DNA from: Neomoorella carbonis
GTDB lineage: Bacteria; Bacillota; DSM-521; Neomoorellales; Neomoorellaceae
Direction: 5' to 3'
NCBI RefSeq assembly: GCF_045278715.1
Contig: NZ_CP136420.1
Coordinates: 310,001 to 374,000, forward strand
DNA length: 64,000 nt
The notes below the pieces were generated by a model, which ran no database searches, was not told the DNA's origin, and worked only from the letters and a program-made list of their open reading frames with translations. Numbering within the stretch: the first letter of the stretch is position 1; each line of letters opens with the position of its first letter. Below, piece by piece: positions 33,693 to 42,479 of this stretch. Position numbers and translations under genes: made by a program.

Positions 33693-34364
33693 ATGCTTTG
33701 GTTAGGTCATTCAAGTTTTTACCTGGAAACCCCGGCAGGGGTACGGCTGGTAACTGATCCTTATGGACCCCAGGTTTCTCCGGCTGCACCGGTGGTCACA
33801 GCTGACGTGGTGACCGTGTCTCATGAACATTTCGACCACAATTACCTGGATAATATCAAGGGCAACCCGGTAATCTGGCGGGGTTTGACGCCCGAAGGAG
33901 ACTGGGCGCAAGTGGACGTGACCTTTAAAGACGTCCACGCCTATACGGTACCTACATACCACGACGACGCCGCCGGGGCCAAACGGGGCAAAAACGCTGT
34001 TTTCGTCCTGGAGGTCGGTGATTTACGCCTGGCCCACCTGGGTGACCTGGGGCATGTTCTTAATGATGAACAGGTACAGAGAATTGGCCGGGTGGACGTA
34101 TTGATGATCCCCGTGGGCGGGTACTTTACCATTGACGCCGGCCAGGCCTGGCAGGTGGTGGCGGCACTAAAGCCGCGGGTAGTCCTGCCCATGCATTACC
34201 TGGTCCCGGGCATGCAGGGTTTCCCCATTGCCGGTGTAGACGAATTTACGGCCGGCCGGGCCAACGTGCGCCGCTTCGGGGAGGGGAAGATCGACCTGCG
34301 GGCCGAGAGTTTGCCGCAGGAAACGGAAGTCTGGGTCCTGGCAGCCAGCCAGCCGCGGGTTTAA
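33693..34364 (+). CDS. Metallo-beta-lactamase-fold hydrolase (UPF0173-like)
   Basis: A 223-residue protein starting MLWLGHSSFYLETPAGVRL and holding the MBL metal motif SHEHFDHNY (HxHxDH), AHLGDLGHVL with the bridging Asp/His, and VLPMHYLVPGM with the last His. It belongs to the MBL-fold family around UPF0173/YtkL, whose substrate is unknown. ATG 33693 follows AAGGAGG by about 7 bases. A single gene, ended by an inverted repeat. Confidence 0.85.
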   Translation: MLWLGHSSFYLETPAGVRLVTDPYGPQVSPAAPVVTADVVTVSHEHFDHNYLDNIKGNPVIWRGLTPEGDWAQVDVTFKDVHAYTVPTYHDDAAGAKRGKNAVFVLEVGDLRLAHLGDLGHVLNDEQVQRIGRVDVLMIPVGGYFTIDAGQAWQVVAALKPRVVLPMHYLVPGMQGFPIAGVDEFTAGRANVRRFGEGKIDLRAESLPQETEVWVLAASQPRV

Positions 34365-34401
34365 CCTGATAGGATTTACCTGATAGAGGATATGACACCA
34401 G

Positions 34402-34442
34402 ATCCCCACCGTTGGATTTGTTGTTTCCCCATCGGTGGGGAT
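34402..34442 (+). terminator. Inverted repeat after the MBL-fold gene
   Basis: ATCCCCACCG and CGGTGGGGAT form a perfect 10-base stem with a 21-base loop, followed by TTAGATT. Termination is plausible though the T run is weak. Confidence 0.5.
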
Positions 34443-34495
34443 TTAGATTCCACTTGATCTTGGCAGGTAAAATGTTAGAATGAAAGTGATCACAG

Positions 34496-34714
34496 ATGCT
34501 GAAGCTGATCTGGCTGACTATGCCGGGCGGATGGCGCAGGCTACCTGCTACCTTCCGGCCGGAAATATCTTTTCACGGTAAGGTAACCAGGGCTCTGCCG
34601 GACCAGCTCCGGGCTGTGGATAAACGTCGGCTCAAAGAATACCAGGGCAGTGTAGCAGGCACTTCCTTTTTTTATGCCCTGCAAGAGGCGCTTAGGGAGC
34701 TATTTGCCTTATGA
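34496..34714 (+). pseudogene. MazF/PemK-like C-terminal remnant
   Basis: A 72-residue ORF whose second half (FHGKVTRALPDQLRAVDKRR and the ALQEALRELFAL end) resembles the C-terminus of MazF/PemK RNases, where LxxQIRxVDKxRL is conserved. The N-terminal half with the RNA-binding core is missing. The other frame just upstream (ATG 34479) encodes a short acidic peptide. The stop overlaps the ATG of yigZ as ATGA, so it is translated in the same message. I read it as a decayed toxin; weak resemblance makes this uncertain. Confidence 0.45.
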
Positions 34715-35340
34715 AGAAAGAAGAAGATCGGCGCGGCTTATCTGCCGAAAGTGGCGCTTCCTACCTTACCGTCGCCCGGGAAGCTACGGCCGAAATTAAA
34801 GTCGAGCGTTCCCGTTTTATCGGCCACGTCCGCGAAGTAGATAGTGAAGATGCAGCCAGGGAGTTCATTGCCAGAATCCAGGCCGAACACCGCCAGGCGA
34901 CCCATAATTGTTATGCCTACCGGGTGGGGATAGGGAAGCAAGAAATAATCTATTACAGCGATGCCGGCGAGCCCGGCGGCACGGCCGGGAGGCCGATTTT
35001 AGGCGCCATTACCAGCTTGGGCCTGACCAACGTGGCGGTAGTGGTGACACGTTATTTTGGCGGCAAAAAGCTGGGGGTGCGGGGACTGATTGAGGCCTAC
35101 GGCCAGGCGGCGCGCCGGGTCCTGGAAGAGGCGGGAAGTATCCGGCGGGTCGTGACCCGTGAGTTAGAATTAACCTGCAGTTATGCCGAGCTGGACCGGT
35201 TGCTGTATTTAATAAACAGCCACGGGGGCAAGGTGCTGGCAGCTGACTATGGTACGGAGGTCCGTTTAAAGGTAGCCGTTCCCCTGGCGGCCCTGGGGCA
35301 GGTCCGGGAAACGGTGCCGGGAAAGCCGCTTTTGGATTAA
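34711..35340 (+). CDS. YigZ/IMPACT family protein (UPF0029)
   Basis: A 209-residue protein of the IMPACT family: KVERSRFIGHVREVDSEDAA, THNCYAYRVG, YYSDAGEPGGTAGRPIL and VVVTRYFGGKKLGVRGLIEAYG are its signature, followed by a ferredoxin-like C-terminal domain. The function in bacteria is not clear; an RNA/ribosome-related role is suspected. Its ATG overlaps the stop of the MazF-like remnant. Single-copy and well conserved, so core genome. Confidence 0.88.
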   Translation: MKKEEDRRGLSAESGASYLTVAREATAEIKVERSRFIGHVREVDSEDAAREFIARIQAEHRQATHNCYAYRVGIGKQEIIYYSDAGEPGGTAGRPILGAITSLGLTNVAVVVTRYFGGKKLGVRGLIEAYGQAARRVLEEAGSIRRVVTRELELTCSYAELDRLLYLINSHGGKVLAADYGTEVRLKVAVPLAALGQVRETVPGKPLLD

Positions 35341-35457
35341 AGGCCTTTTTTAAAGAATGAAGCTGGATAGCATGGTGATAAAGGATAGCCCCCTGTGCAA
35401 GTTTGCCGCCCTTTCTTGCCAAACTATACTTAAATCCTGGTAAGGAAGGGTAGAGAA

Positions 35458-36075
35458 ATGGCATGGCACAATCCAGGTGGCACCAAGGCACGGTCTGTTA
35501 TAACGGCGGCAGGGAGATGGGCCCGCTCAGCCTGGCAGGCCACCTGGCGCGAAATGCAGTGCGCCTGGCAGAACCTCAAGCCGCTGCACCTGCCGGCAGG
35601 CTGGCAGGCCCGCGTTTTACTGGGACTGTTAATTCTTACCATTCTAATTCCGGGTGTCTACTACCTGGGGCGCCAGGTTCTTCCGCCGCCGGCGGCCCAA
35701 CCCCTGCCAGCCGGTGTGAGGACAGACGATACCAATCTCCTGGCCCGCCTGGTAGCGGCCGAAGCCGAAGATGAACCATATGCCGGGCAGGTGGCCGTAG
35801 TGGCTGTAGTGTTAAACCGCCTGCGGGACCCGGCCTTTCCCAAAACTGTACCTGATATTATCTTTGAACCCTGGGCCTTTGAAAGCGTAGCCAACGGCCG
35901 TTACTGGGAGGTACAGGTTCGTCCCCGGGATTATGCGGCTACCCACGACGCTTTAAATGAATGGGACCCCAGCAACGGCGCCCTTTTTTTCTTTAATCCG
36001 GCCACAGCCACCAGTGCCTGGATCTGGACGCGGCCCCAGATTACCCGGATCGGAAATCATATTTTTACACGCTGA
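35458..36075 (+). CDS. SleB/CwlJ-type cell-wall (spore cortex) hydrolase
   Basis: A 205-residue membrane-anchored protein: a cytoplasmic N-terminus, one transmembrane helix near residues 50-72, then the Hydrolase_2 domain of spore cortex-lytic enzymes (LLARLVAAEAEDEPYAGQVA with the catalytic Glu, VVLNRLRDPAFPKT, ALFFFNPATATSAW). SleB/CwlJ act during spore germination. It supports a spore-forming host. ATG 35458 follows AAGGAAGG. The peptidoglycan-binding domain of true SleB is absent, so it is closer to CwlJ/YkvT in layout. Confidence 0.85.
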   Translation: MAWHNPGGTKARSVITAAGRWARSAWQATWREMQCAWQNLKPLHLPAGWQARVLLGLLILTILIPGVYYLGRQVLPPPAAQPLPAGVRTDDTNLLARLVAAEAEDEPYAGQVAVVAVVLNRLRDPAFPKTVPDIIFEPWAFESVANGRYWEVQVRPRDYAATHDALNEWDPSNGALFFFNPATATSAWIWTRPQITRIGNHIFTR

Positions 36076-36092
36076 TAAAAGCGGTCAAACCG

Positions 36093-37352
36093 CTATGTGC
36101 CAGCCGGGCCGGCCAAGTTACCCCGCAGGCCCTTCCATAAATGATAAAGGGCGCTCTGGGTAGACTGCCACTTGATGTTTTCCCGCTCACCGACAAAGAG
36201 CTCCCGCTGTACTTCTACCTTGCCCTGGATATCCAGCCCTATATAAACCAGCCCCACCGGTTTGGCCGGGGTGCCGCCGCCGGGGCCGGCAATGCCCGTA
36301 ATGCCCACGCCGATATCTGCTGTAAAAGCCCGGCGCACGCCCCGGGCCATGGCGGCGGCAACTTCGGGGCTGACGGCACCATGAGCGGCCAGGGTTTCCT
36401 CCTCTACTCCAAGAAACTTTATTTTAGCTTCGTTGCTGTAAGTAACCATGCCTCCCAGGAAGTAAGCTGAACTGCCGGGGATATTGGTCACCCGGTGGGC
36501 CAGCAGGCCGCCGGTACAGGATTCCGCTATAGCCAGGGTCAGGTTTCTCCCGGCGAGGATGGACCCAATGACCCCTTCCAGGGTGTCAGCGTCGCTGCCA
36601 AAGATATACTCACCCAGGCGTTGCCGGATGGCTGTTTCCAGGGGCCGGATTAATTCCCGGGCTTGTTCCCGATTGCTGGCCCGGGCCGTCAGGCGTAATG
36701 TCACCTCGCCGGGTTTAGCCAGGGGCGCCAGGGTGGGATTATTGCCGTGGAGCAGATCTTTAAGGGCTTCTTCCACAGCAGATTCCCCCATCCCGGCGAT
36801 TTTCAATACCCGGGAAAAGATAACCTCCCGCCGGGCACCGTAGGATTCCAGGAGGGGCAGGAGCTGGTCAACCACCATGGGTTCAAACTCCCGCGGCGGC
36901 CCTGGTAATAAAGCATAGATTTTCCCCTCATGTTCCAGGAAAACCCCGGCTGCCGTCCCATAGGGGTTGTTCAGGGCCCGGGCTCCGGCCGGGAGCAGGG
37001 CCTGCTTGAGGTTGCTGGACGGCATGGATCGCTGGCGGGCGGCAAAATAGCGGGTGACGTTTTCCCTGGCGGCCGGATCTTCCACCAGGGGTAAATTCAG
37101 GGCTGCGGCCAGGGCCTCCCGGGAGAGGTCGTCTTCCGTCGGTCCTAGGCCGCCGCTGACGATGATCAGGTCGGCCCGCCGGCGGGCGTTATCGATAGCT
37201 TCGCGGATGCGCTCCAGGTTGTCGCCGACTACCACCTGGCGGTAAAGGCTGATGCCTGCCGCGGCCAGCTGCCGGCTCAAGTAGGCGGCGTTGGTATTGA
37301 CGATCTGGCCCAGCAGCATTTCCGTACCGGTGAAAATGGCTTCAGCGAGCAA
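36093..37352 (-). CDS. cinA: CinA: competence/damage-inducible protein with NMN deamidase domain
   Basis: A 419-residue, two-domain protein. Residues 1-170 form the molybdopterin-binding-like (COG1058) domain (EAIFTGTEMLLGQIVNTNAAYL, IIVSGGLGPTEDDLSREALA); residues about 255-415 form the PncC amidase domain (AIAESCTGGLLAHRVTNIPGSS, GITGIAGPGGGTPAKPVG). It hydrolyses NMN or ADP-ribose related compounds in NAD repair. It is convergent with the SleB-like gene and in Firmicutes often lies before recA, but recA is not seen here. Confidence 0.92.
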   Translation of the reverse strand: MLAEAIFTGTEMLLGQIVNTNAAYLSRQLAAAGISLYRQVVVGDNLERIREAIDNARRRADLIIVSGGLGPTEDDLSREALAAALNLPLVEDPAARENVTRYFAARQRSMPSSNLKQALLPAGARALNNPYGTAAGVFLEHEGKIYALLPGPPREFEPMVVDQLLPLLESYGARREVIFSRVLKIAGMGESAVEEALKDLLHGNNPTLAPLAKPGEVTLRLTARASNREQARELIRPLETAIRQRLGEYIFGSDADTLEGVIGSILAGRNLTLAIAESCTGGLLAHRVTNIPGSSAYFLGGMVTYSNEAKIKFLGVEEETLAAHGAVSPEVAAAMARGVRRAFTADIGVGITGIAGPGGGTPAKPVGLVYIGLDIQGKVEVQRELFVGERENIKWQSTQSALYHLWKGLRGNLAGPAGT

Positions 37353-37372
37353 GGGATACCTCCTCCCAAACT

Positions 37373-37400
37373 TAAAAAAGCGCCCGGATGCTGGCGCTTA
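37373..37400 (-). terminator. Terminator between the small membrane ORF and cinA
   Basis: AAGCGCC and GGCGCTT form a 7-base stem; on the minus strand it is followed by TTTTTTAAG. It ends the small gene at 37406-37537. Confidence 0.7.
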
Positions 37401-37405
37401 AAAGT

Positions 37406-37537
37406 TTAATGGGCAGTTTCAGCAGCTGCAGTTGTGGGCCCGTGTTCCGCGGCGGCGCCCAGATTATTGACGGCAGTTACCAGGAACCCCAGGATCAGCC
37501 AGCCGGCCAGGAAAAGTACTAACTGCCACCTTTTCAT
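37406..37537 (-). CDS. Small single-pass membrane protein (43 aa)
   Basis: A 43-residue reading frame that starts MKRWQLVLFLAGWLILGFLV, a single hydrophobic helix, followed by an Ala- and Thr-rich tail ending AAAETAH. GGGGAGG stands 4-5 bases before its ATG, and a terminator follows it on the same strand. No family recognised; both signals make it likely to be a real gene. Confidence 0.65.
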   Translation of the reverse strand: MKRWQLVLFLAGWLILGFLVTAVNNLGAAAEHGPTTAAAETAH

Positions 37538-37716
37538 ATTGCCTCCCCGACCTTTCTGTGTTGCAGCTTACACTCCTGCCAACAAGTATACCAGAGGCTT
37601 TTACCAGTTGCAATGGCATGAATGGGGCTATATAATGCTGGTTGATAAAAACTTTTGTTCCGACACAAATTATTCTTATGGCGTCTTGCCCGGGAGGAAC
37701 CGGGTGTCAGATTAAA

Positions 37717-37773
37717 TTTCTTAAGTTTTTCTTAGCTTGTCTTAAACTTTATTTTAAATTTCTATTTTATAAT
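37717..37773 (+). promoter_or_regulatory. Four tandem TTCTTA-type repeats and a -10 box upstream of htrA
   Basis: TTTCTTAAGTT, TTTCTTAGCTT, GTCTTAAACTT and TATTTTAAATT run end to end in steps of about 11 bases (37717-37760), followed by TATAAT at 37768-37773. Such head-to-tail half-sites at helical-turn spacing are typical for OmpR/PhoP-type response regulators. The htrA ATG lies 34 bases after the -10 box. Confidence 0.6.
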
Positions 37774-37806
37774 TATCCCAGAAAGAAAGGATTGGAGGTA
37801 TGAAAA

Positions 37807-38970
37807 ATGTGGCAACGCTCAGGTAGAGCCAGAATCACCGTCCTGGTAGTCTTATTAGTCTTTCTCGCCGGCGTGGCGGCCACGGTAGGTTTTTATCAAA
37901 TCACCGGCGCGGCGGCGGGGACCCAGCAGCCCTCATACCAGCACGCGGTGGCCGCCAGCGACGCGGTATCCGCCAGCATCCCGGCGGGATTGGGGCCGGA
38001 GGCTATTGCCGACATTGTGGATAAAGCCGGCCCGGCAGTGGTGCGCATCGATACGATTACGGAGACGCGGGTGGCCACCCCCTTTAACGACCCCTTCTTC
38101 CGGCAGTTTTTTGGCGACCAGTTTGACATCGGTCCCCAGGAACAGCGCGCTTTGGGTTCAGGGTTCATTATCTCCCCGGACGGCTATATCCTGACCAACC
38201 AGCACGTCATTGACGGGGCCAAGCAGGTAAAAGTAACCGTTGTCGGCTATGACAAACCCTTTAACGCCAAGGTAGTGGGCGCCGATGCCCCCCTGGACCT
38301 GGCTGTCCTGAAGATCGATACCGGCAAACCGTTACCTTATCTAACCCTCGGTGATGCCAACAAGGTCCGCGTTGGTGAATGGGCCATCGCCATCGGCAAT
38401 CCTGACGGCCTGGACCATACGGTAACGGTTGGCGTCATCAGTGCCAAGGGCCGGCCCATCGATGTCCAGAATCGCCATTATGAAAATCTGCTGCAGACGG
38501 ATGCTTCCATTAATCCCGGCAACAGCGGCGGTCCCCTGCTGAACCTCAAGGGAGAAGTGATTGGTATCAATACCGCCGTTAACGCCAGCGCCCAGGGGAT
38601 TGGCTTTGCCATCCCCAGCAGCACGGTGCAGCCGGTCTTGAACGACTTGATGAATAAAGGCAAAATTGCCCGGCCCTGGCTGGGTGTAGCCCTGGCCTCG
38701 GTCACGCCGGATGTGGCCGACATGCTGGGCCTCCAGAGTGCCGAAGGTGCCCTGGTGGGCCAGGTAGTGGCCGGCAGCCCGGCGGCAAAGGCCGGCATTC
38801 AGAAATATGACGTGATCCTGCAGCTGGATGGCCAGAAGATAAAGGATGCCAATGATCTGGTAAATAAAGTCCAGGCCATGAAAATCGGCCAGCAGGTGCA
38901 GCTCCAGATTTTCCGCCGCGGCCAGCTCCTGGATATCAGCGTGGTCCTGGGTGAAAAGCCGTCACAGTAA
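37807..38970 (+). CDS. HtrA/DegP-type membrane-anchored serine protease
   Basis: A 387-residue envelope quality-control protease. Layout: an N-terminal membrane anchor (about residues 9-30), a trypsin-like domain with catalytic His (LTNQHVIDG), Asp (APLDLAVLK) and Ser (NPGNSGGPLL), then one PDZ domain (about residues 290-385, RPWLGVALASVTPDVA and GSPAAKAGIQKYDVIL). One PDZ and one anchor are normal for Firmicute HtrA. ATG 37807 has GGAGGT 7 bases upstream. The tandem repeats before the promoter suggest control by a two-component system. Confidence 0.93.
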   Translation: MWQRSGRARITVLVVLLVFLAGVAATVGFYQITGAAAGTQQPSYQHAVAASDAVSASIPAGLGPEAIADIVDKAGPAVVRIDTITETRVATPFNDPFFRQFFGDQFDIGPQEQRALGSGFIISPDGYILTNQHVIDGAKQVKVTVVGYDKPFNAKVVGADAPLDLAVLKIDTGKPLPYLTLGDANKVRVGEWAIAIGNPDGLDHTVTVGVISAKGRPIDVQNRHYENLLQTDASINPGNSGGPLLNLKGEVIGINTAVNASAQGIGFAIPSSTVQPVLNDLMNKGKIARPWLGVALASVTPDVADMLGLQSAEGALVGQVVAGSPAAKAGIQKYDVILQLDGQKIKDANDLVNKVQAMKIGQQVQLQIFRRGQLLDISVVLGEKPSQ

Positions 38971-39018
38971 TGGCAGTAAAAGTATAATAGCAAACGTCCG
39001 GCTTGGTCCTGAAGGTTT

Positions 39019-39052
39019 AACCCCGGGAAAGATTTCTTCCCGGGGTTTTGTA
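39019..39052 (+). terminator. Terminator between convergent htrA and permease genes
   Basis: AACCCCGGGAA and TTCCCGGGGTT pair perfectly with a short AGATTTC loop, followed by TTGTATTT; symmetric, so it probably serves both strands. Confidence 0.85.
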
Positions 39053-39061
39053 TTTCCCTTC

Positions 39062-40564
39062 CTATTTCCGCCGCCAGGGCAGGCGCAGGCGCAAAAACAG
39101 GGGAGCCAGGGGCGGCCGGGGGATTAAAAGCGGTCGTAAGGGGGAAAAAGTCAGCGGGCCCGGCCGGGAAAGGGGTGACGGTTCTACCCGGGCCAGGACG
39201 CTGTGGTGGCGGCTGTAAGCAAAATAAACCCCCAGCCCCAGAGCCATCCAGATGGCGAAACGAATCCAGGTTAAACGGGGCAGGTTGAAGAAGAGGTAAA
39301 GGGCAAAGGCCATGGTCACCAGGGACGTCCAGGGCATGAAGGGCACTTTGAAGGGCCGTTCCAGGTCGGGCCGGGTACGCCTCAAAATGAGGACGCCCAG
39401 GGAAACGACGAAAAAGGCCGACAGGGTACCGACATTGGCCAGTTCGGCGATTATATTAATAGGTAAAAAGCCGCCGATGAGTGCGACAAAGGTGCCGACA
39501 ATCATGGTCGTCATCGACGGGGTATGGTACCGGGGGTGGACCCTGGCAAAAAAGGAGGGCAAGAGGCCATCGCGGCCCATGGCCAAAAAGACCCTGCTCT
39601 GGGCAAAGATGGTTACCAGGAGGACACTGGTCAAACCTGCCAGGGCGCCGCTGCCGACAATCAGCGAGGCACCCCTTACACCGGCAGCCAGCAGACCGGT
39701 AGTTACCGGGGAGGGGGTATTGAGCCGGGTGTAGCTTACCAGGCCGGTGAGGACTATAGTTACGGCGATATATAATAAAGTAGAGATAGCCAGCGAGCCG
39801 ATGATCCCCCGTGGCAGGTCTTTATTGGGATGGCGCACTTCTTCGGCGGCCGTAGAAACGGCGTCGAAGCCGATATAAGCAAAAAAGATAATTGCCGCAC
39901 CGTGGATGACACCGGCGATGCCAAAGGGAAGAAAAGGACGCCAGTTGGCCGGGTTAACGCGGGGAATGCCCAGTGCCAGGAAGGCCAGGATCACCATGAT
40001 TTTGATGGCTACGATAATTTTGTTGGTCCTGGCGCTGGTAGTAGTGCCGATTACGGCTACCAGGGTCATGAGGGCGGTAATAAGTATGGCCGGTAAATTA
40101 ATGAGGCCGCCGCTGGCAGGAGAATTAACCAGGGCCGCAGGCAGGGAAATACCCACAGAACGGAGCATATCGGTGAAATAACCGCTCCAGCCGGCGGCCA
40201 CCGCCCCCGAGGCTACCATGTACTCCAGGATCAGGTTCCAGCCGACAATCCAGGCAATAATTTCACCTAAAGAAGCATAGGCATAAGTATAGGCGCTCCC
40301 GGCCACGGGGATCATAGCGGCCATTTCGGCGTAGACCAGGGCCGCCAGCCCGGCGGTGATGCCTGAAAGGATAAAGGAAAAAACCAGGGCCGGGCCGGCA
40401 TAATTGGCCGCAGCTACTCCTGTCAGGACAAAAATACCCGAGCCGATTATAGCTCCTACTCCCAGGGCGATTAATTCCGGCGTGCCGATACTACGTTTTA
40501 ACTTTTCATTTTCCCGGTCTTCCTGCATCAGGTCTTTAATATTTTTTGTCCGCCAGATACTCAT
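39062..40564 (-). CDS. APC-family amino acid permease
   Basis: A 500-residue transporter of the cationic-amino-acid/YfnA type: TPELIALGVGAIIGSGIFVLTG in helix 1, SGITAGLAALVYAEMAAMIP, AYASLGEIIAWIVGWNLILEY, FFAYIGFDAVSTAAEEV and a C-terminal tail about residues 470-500. About twelve helices. ATG is at the complement of 40562-40564 with GGGAG 7 bases upstream; the reading frame continues upstream without a start that has a ribosome site. N-terminus (RRTKNIKDLMQ-like) matches CAT family members. Substrate unknown, likely a basic or branched amino acid. Confidence 0.9.
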   Translation of the reverse strand: MSIWRTKNIKDLMQEDRENEKLKRSIGTPELIALGVGAIIGSGIFVLTGVAAANYAGPALVFSFILSGITAGLAALVYAEMAAMIPVAGSAYTYAYASLGEIIAWIVGWNLILEYMVASGAVAAGWSGYFTDMLRSVGISLPAALVNSPASGGLINLPAILITALMTLVAVIGTTTSARTNKIIVAIKIMVILAFLALGIPRVNPANWRPFLPFGIAGVIHGAAIIFFAYIGFDAVSTAAEEVRHPNKDLPRGIIGSLAISTLLYIAVTIVLTGLVSYTRLNTPSPVTTGLLAAGVRGASLIVGSGALAGLTSVLLVTIFAQSRVFLAMGRDGLLPSFFARVHPRYHTPSMTTMIVGTFVALIGGFLPINIIAELANVGTLSAFFVVSLGVLILRRTRPDLERPFKVPFMPWTSLVTMAFALYLFFNLPRLTWIRFAIWMALGLGVYFAYSRHHSVLARVEPSPLSRPGPLTFSPLRPLLIPRPPLAPLFLRLRLPWRRK

Positions 40565-40676
40565 CCGGCTCACTCCCTTGATGTGCTTAAATTTATTATG
40601 CGCCCGGCGTTCTTCCCTATGCGTGTTGCAGGAGAAAGGGTGATGTTGTCGAAATAAAGGGCAAGGCGGTGAAGCG

Positions 40677-42413
40677 ATGCCCAAAAAAATACTCACTGGC
40701 GCCCTCATCGGCCTGCTGGCCCTGGCCCTTTTTTCCGGCCCGGCAGCAGTGCCGGGGCCAATGCAACCCCTGCCGGAAGTCACTCTTAAAGAGACCACAT
40801 ATAAAGAGGTGGTCCTGGACCCGCCACCCCTGGAAGCAGGGGGGCATATACTGGTATCGGCGGGGGATTTTTTACCCCTGGCCGGCGGCAGTGCCGACTG
40901 GTACAAGAACAGGGGTATTTTAAGGGGGAGCAAAGGAGCTGTCGTAGCCGCCGGCAGCCTGGCAGCCGAGGTCGATGGAGTACCCCGGCGGCTTGACACG
41001 GCCCCGGTCCTGGTAGACGATAAGCTTTACATACCCTTAAACCTGGCCCTGGAGGTACTGGGTCTGCCTGACGCCGGCAGAATGGGGGTTGCTCCAGAGC
41101 AGGAAAGTATTGATATACGCCTTCCTCCCCTGAAGGGCCGGGCCGGCCTGCATTTCCGTTATTATCCCGTGTATGACCTTCAGGCCAGGTACGATCCTGC
41201 CAGGGGACAGCTTGCAGGCGAACTCCTCCTGGCTTACCAAAATCCTTATCTCGTACCCCTGCGGAAACTATATTTTAACCTCCCGGCCAATGCCTTGTAT
41301 GGTAATGGAGCGAAATTAATAGTTAACAGGGTTTCTATAAATAACCGGCCCGTTCCTTTCAATTCCCGGGGTAGTTCCCTGGAAGTATTCCTGCCTTTAA
41401 GCCTTGCTCCCCGGGAAACTCTTTTCCTGGCCCTTTCCTTCATTACCCGGGTACAGGCAGGGGCAGAACGCCTGGGGCGGACCGGAGACACCCTGATGGC
41501 GGCCGGCTGGTACCCAATTCTCGCCCCTTACACCGGGGACAACTGGGCAGGGGTGGCCTCTACACCTTATGGCGACCCGTATTTTGCCGGTGCTGCCTAT
41601 TACCGGGTGCGCCTGGCTGTGCCCGCCGGTTACCTGGTCCTGGCCACCGGCCGGGAAACAGGGAGGTGGGAAGAAGGTGATGAGGCTGTCTGGACTTTTA
41701 ACAGCGAGTATCCCATCCGGGAATTTGCCTTTATGGCTGGTCCTGGCTTGCAGTTTACCACCCGCCAGGTGGGAACGGTCCAGCTGGTGACTGTCTCCCG
41801 GGAAGAGCACGCAGCGGCCGCCCTGGAGGTAGCCGGACGGGCTTTAGACTTTTTCCAGGCAATTTATGGCCCCTATCCCTACAGCTACCTGCACCTGGCC
41901 TTTGTCCCCCTTGACAACCTGGCCGGGATGGAATACCCGGGCTTTATTATTATAAGTAACCGCAAAAGTTATAGTCCTGCGACCGTTGTCCACGAGGTTG
42001 CCCACCAGTGGTGGTACAACCTGGTGGGGAACGATAGCATCCATGCGGCCTGGATTGACGAAGGCCTGGCCGAGTACAGCACTCTCCTTTTTTACCGCCA
42101 GCGCGACCCGGCCCTCTACCAGGCTAAACTGGCCGAGATCGGGCGCCTGGCAGGCCGGACAGCTCAACCCATTAACTTATCCCTTGAGGAATACAGCAGT
42201 GAGCAGGCCTACCGCCAGGCCGTCTATAACCGGGGAGCCATATTCTGGCTGGAGCTGGAAGCCGTCGCCGGTACAGCCAGGCTGCAGCAGGCCCTGGCTT
42301 ATGTCCAACGTTATTACCGCTATGAAATCGTCCCTCCGCAAGCTATGGTTACTATTCTTACATATTATGGTAAGCTGGCAGCGACCAATTTTACGTCATA
42401 TTTACGGAACTAA
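40677..42413 (+). CDS. Exported M1-family (gluzincin) aminopeptidase-like protein with copper-amine-oxidase-N domain
   Basis: A 578-residue exported protein: signal peptide at residues 1-22 (GALIGLLALALFSGPAAV), a copper-amine-oxidase N-terminal-like stalk domain (about residues 55-145, DDKLYIPLNLALEVLGL), then an M1 zinc peptidase with a GAMEN-like motif (LAGMEYPG), HEVAHQWW and the zinc Glu in IDEGLAEY. It would cut N-terminal residues from peptides outside the cell. ATG 40677 with GGCGG nearby; unlike most M1 proteins it is anchored through the stalk. Precise substrate is not known. Confidence 0.85.
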   Translation: MPKKILTGALIGLLALALFSGPAAVPGPMQPLPEVTLKETTYKEVVLDPPPLEAGGHILVSAGDFLPLAGGSADWYKNRGILRGSKGAVVAAGSLAAEVDGVPRRLDTAPVLVDDKLYIPLNLALEVLGLPDAGRMGVAPEQESIDIRLPPLKGRAGLHFRYYPVYDLQARYDPARGQLAGELLLAYQNPYLVPLRKLYFNLPANALYGNGAKLIVNRVSINNRPVPFNSRGSSLEVFLPLSLAPRETLFLALSFITRVQAGAERLGRTGDTLMAAGWYPILAPYTGDNWAGVASTPYGDPYFAGAAYYRVRLAVPAGYLVLATGRETGRWEEGDEAVWTFNSEYPIREFAFMAGPGLQFTTRQVGTVQLVTVSREEHAAAALEVAGRALDFFQAIYGPYPYSYLHLAFVPLDNLAGMEYPGFIIISNRKSYSPATVVHEVAHQWWYNLVGNDSIHAAWIDEGLAEYSTLLFYRQRDPALYQAKLAEIGRLAGRTAQPINLSLEEYSSEQAYRQAVYNRGAIFWLELEAVAGTARLQQALAYVQRYYRYEIVPPQAMVTILTYYGKLAATNFTSYLRN

Positions 42414-42479
42414 CGGCCCTGAAAAACGTCTAATAAAGTAGAAGAACACAGAAAGCGGGCAGGAGGGGCGAACCGGTAT

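Noticed and set aside
40565..40999. Upstream extension of the APC permease frame
   Set aside because: The extension is Arg/Pro-rich, covers the start of the divergent M1 peptidase gene and has no ribosome site; the ATG at 40564 has GGGAG and a family-like N-terminus.
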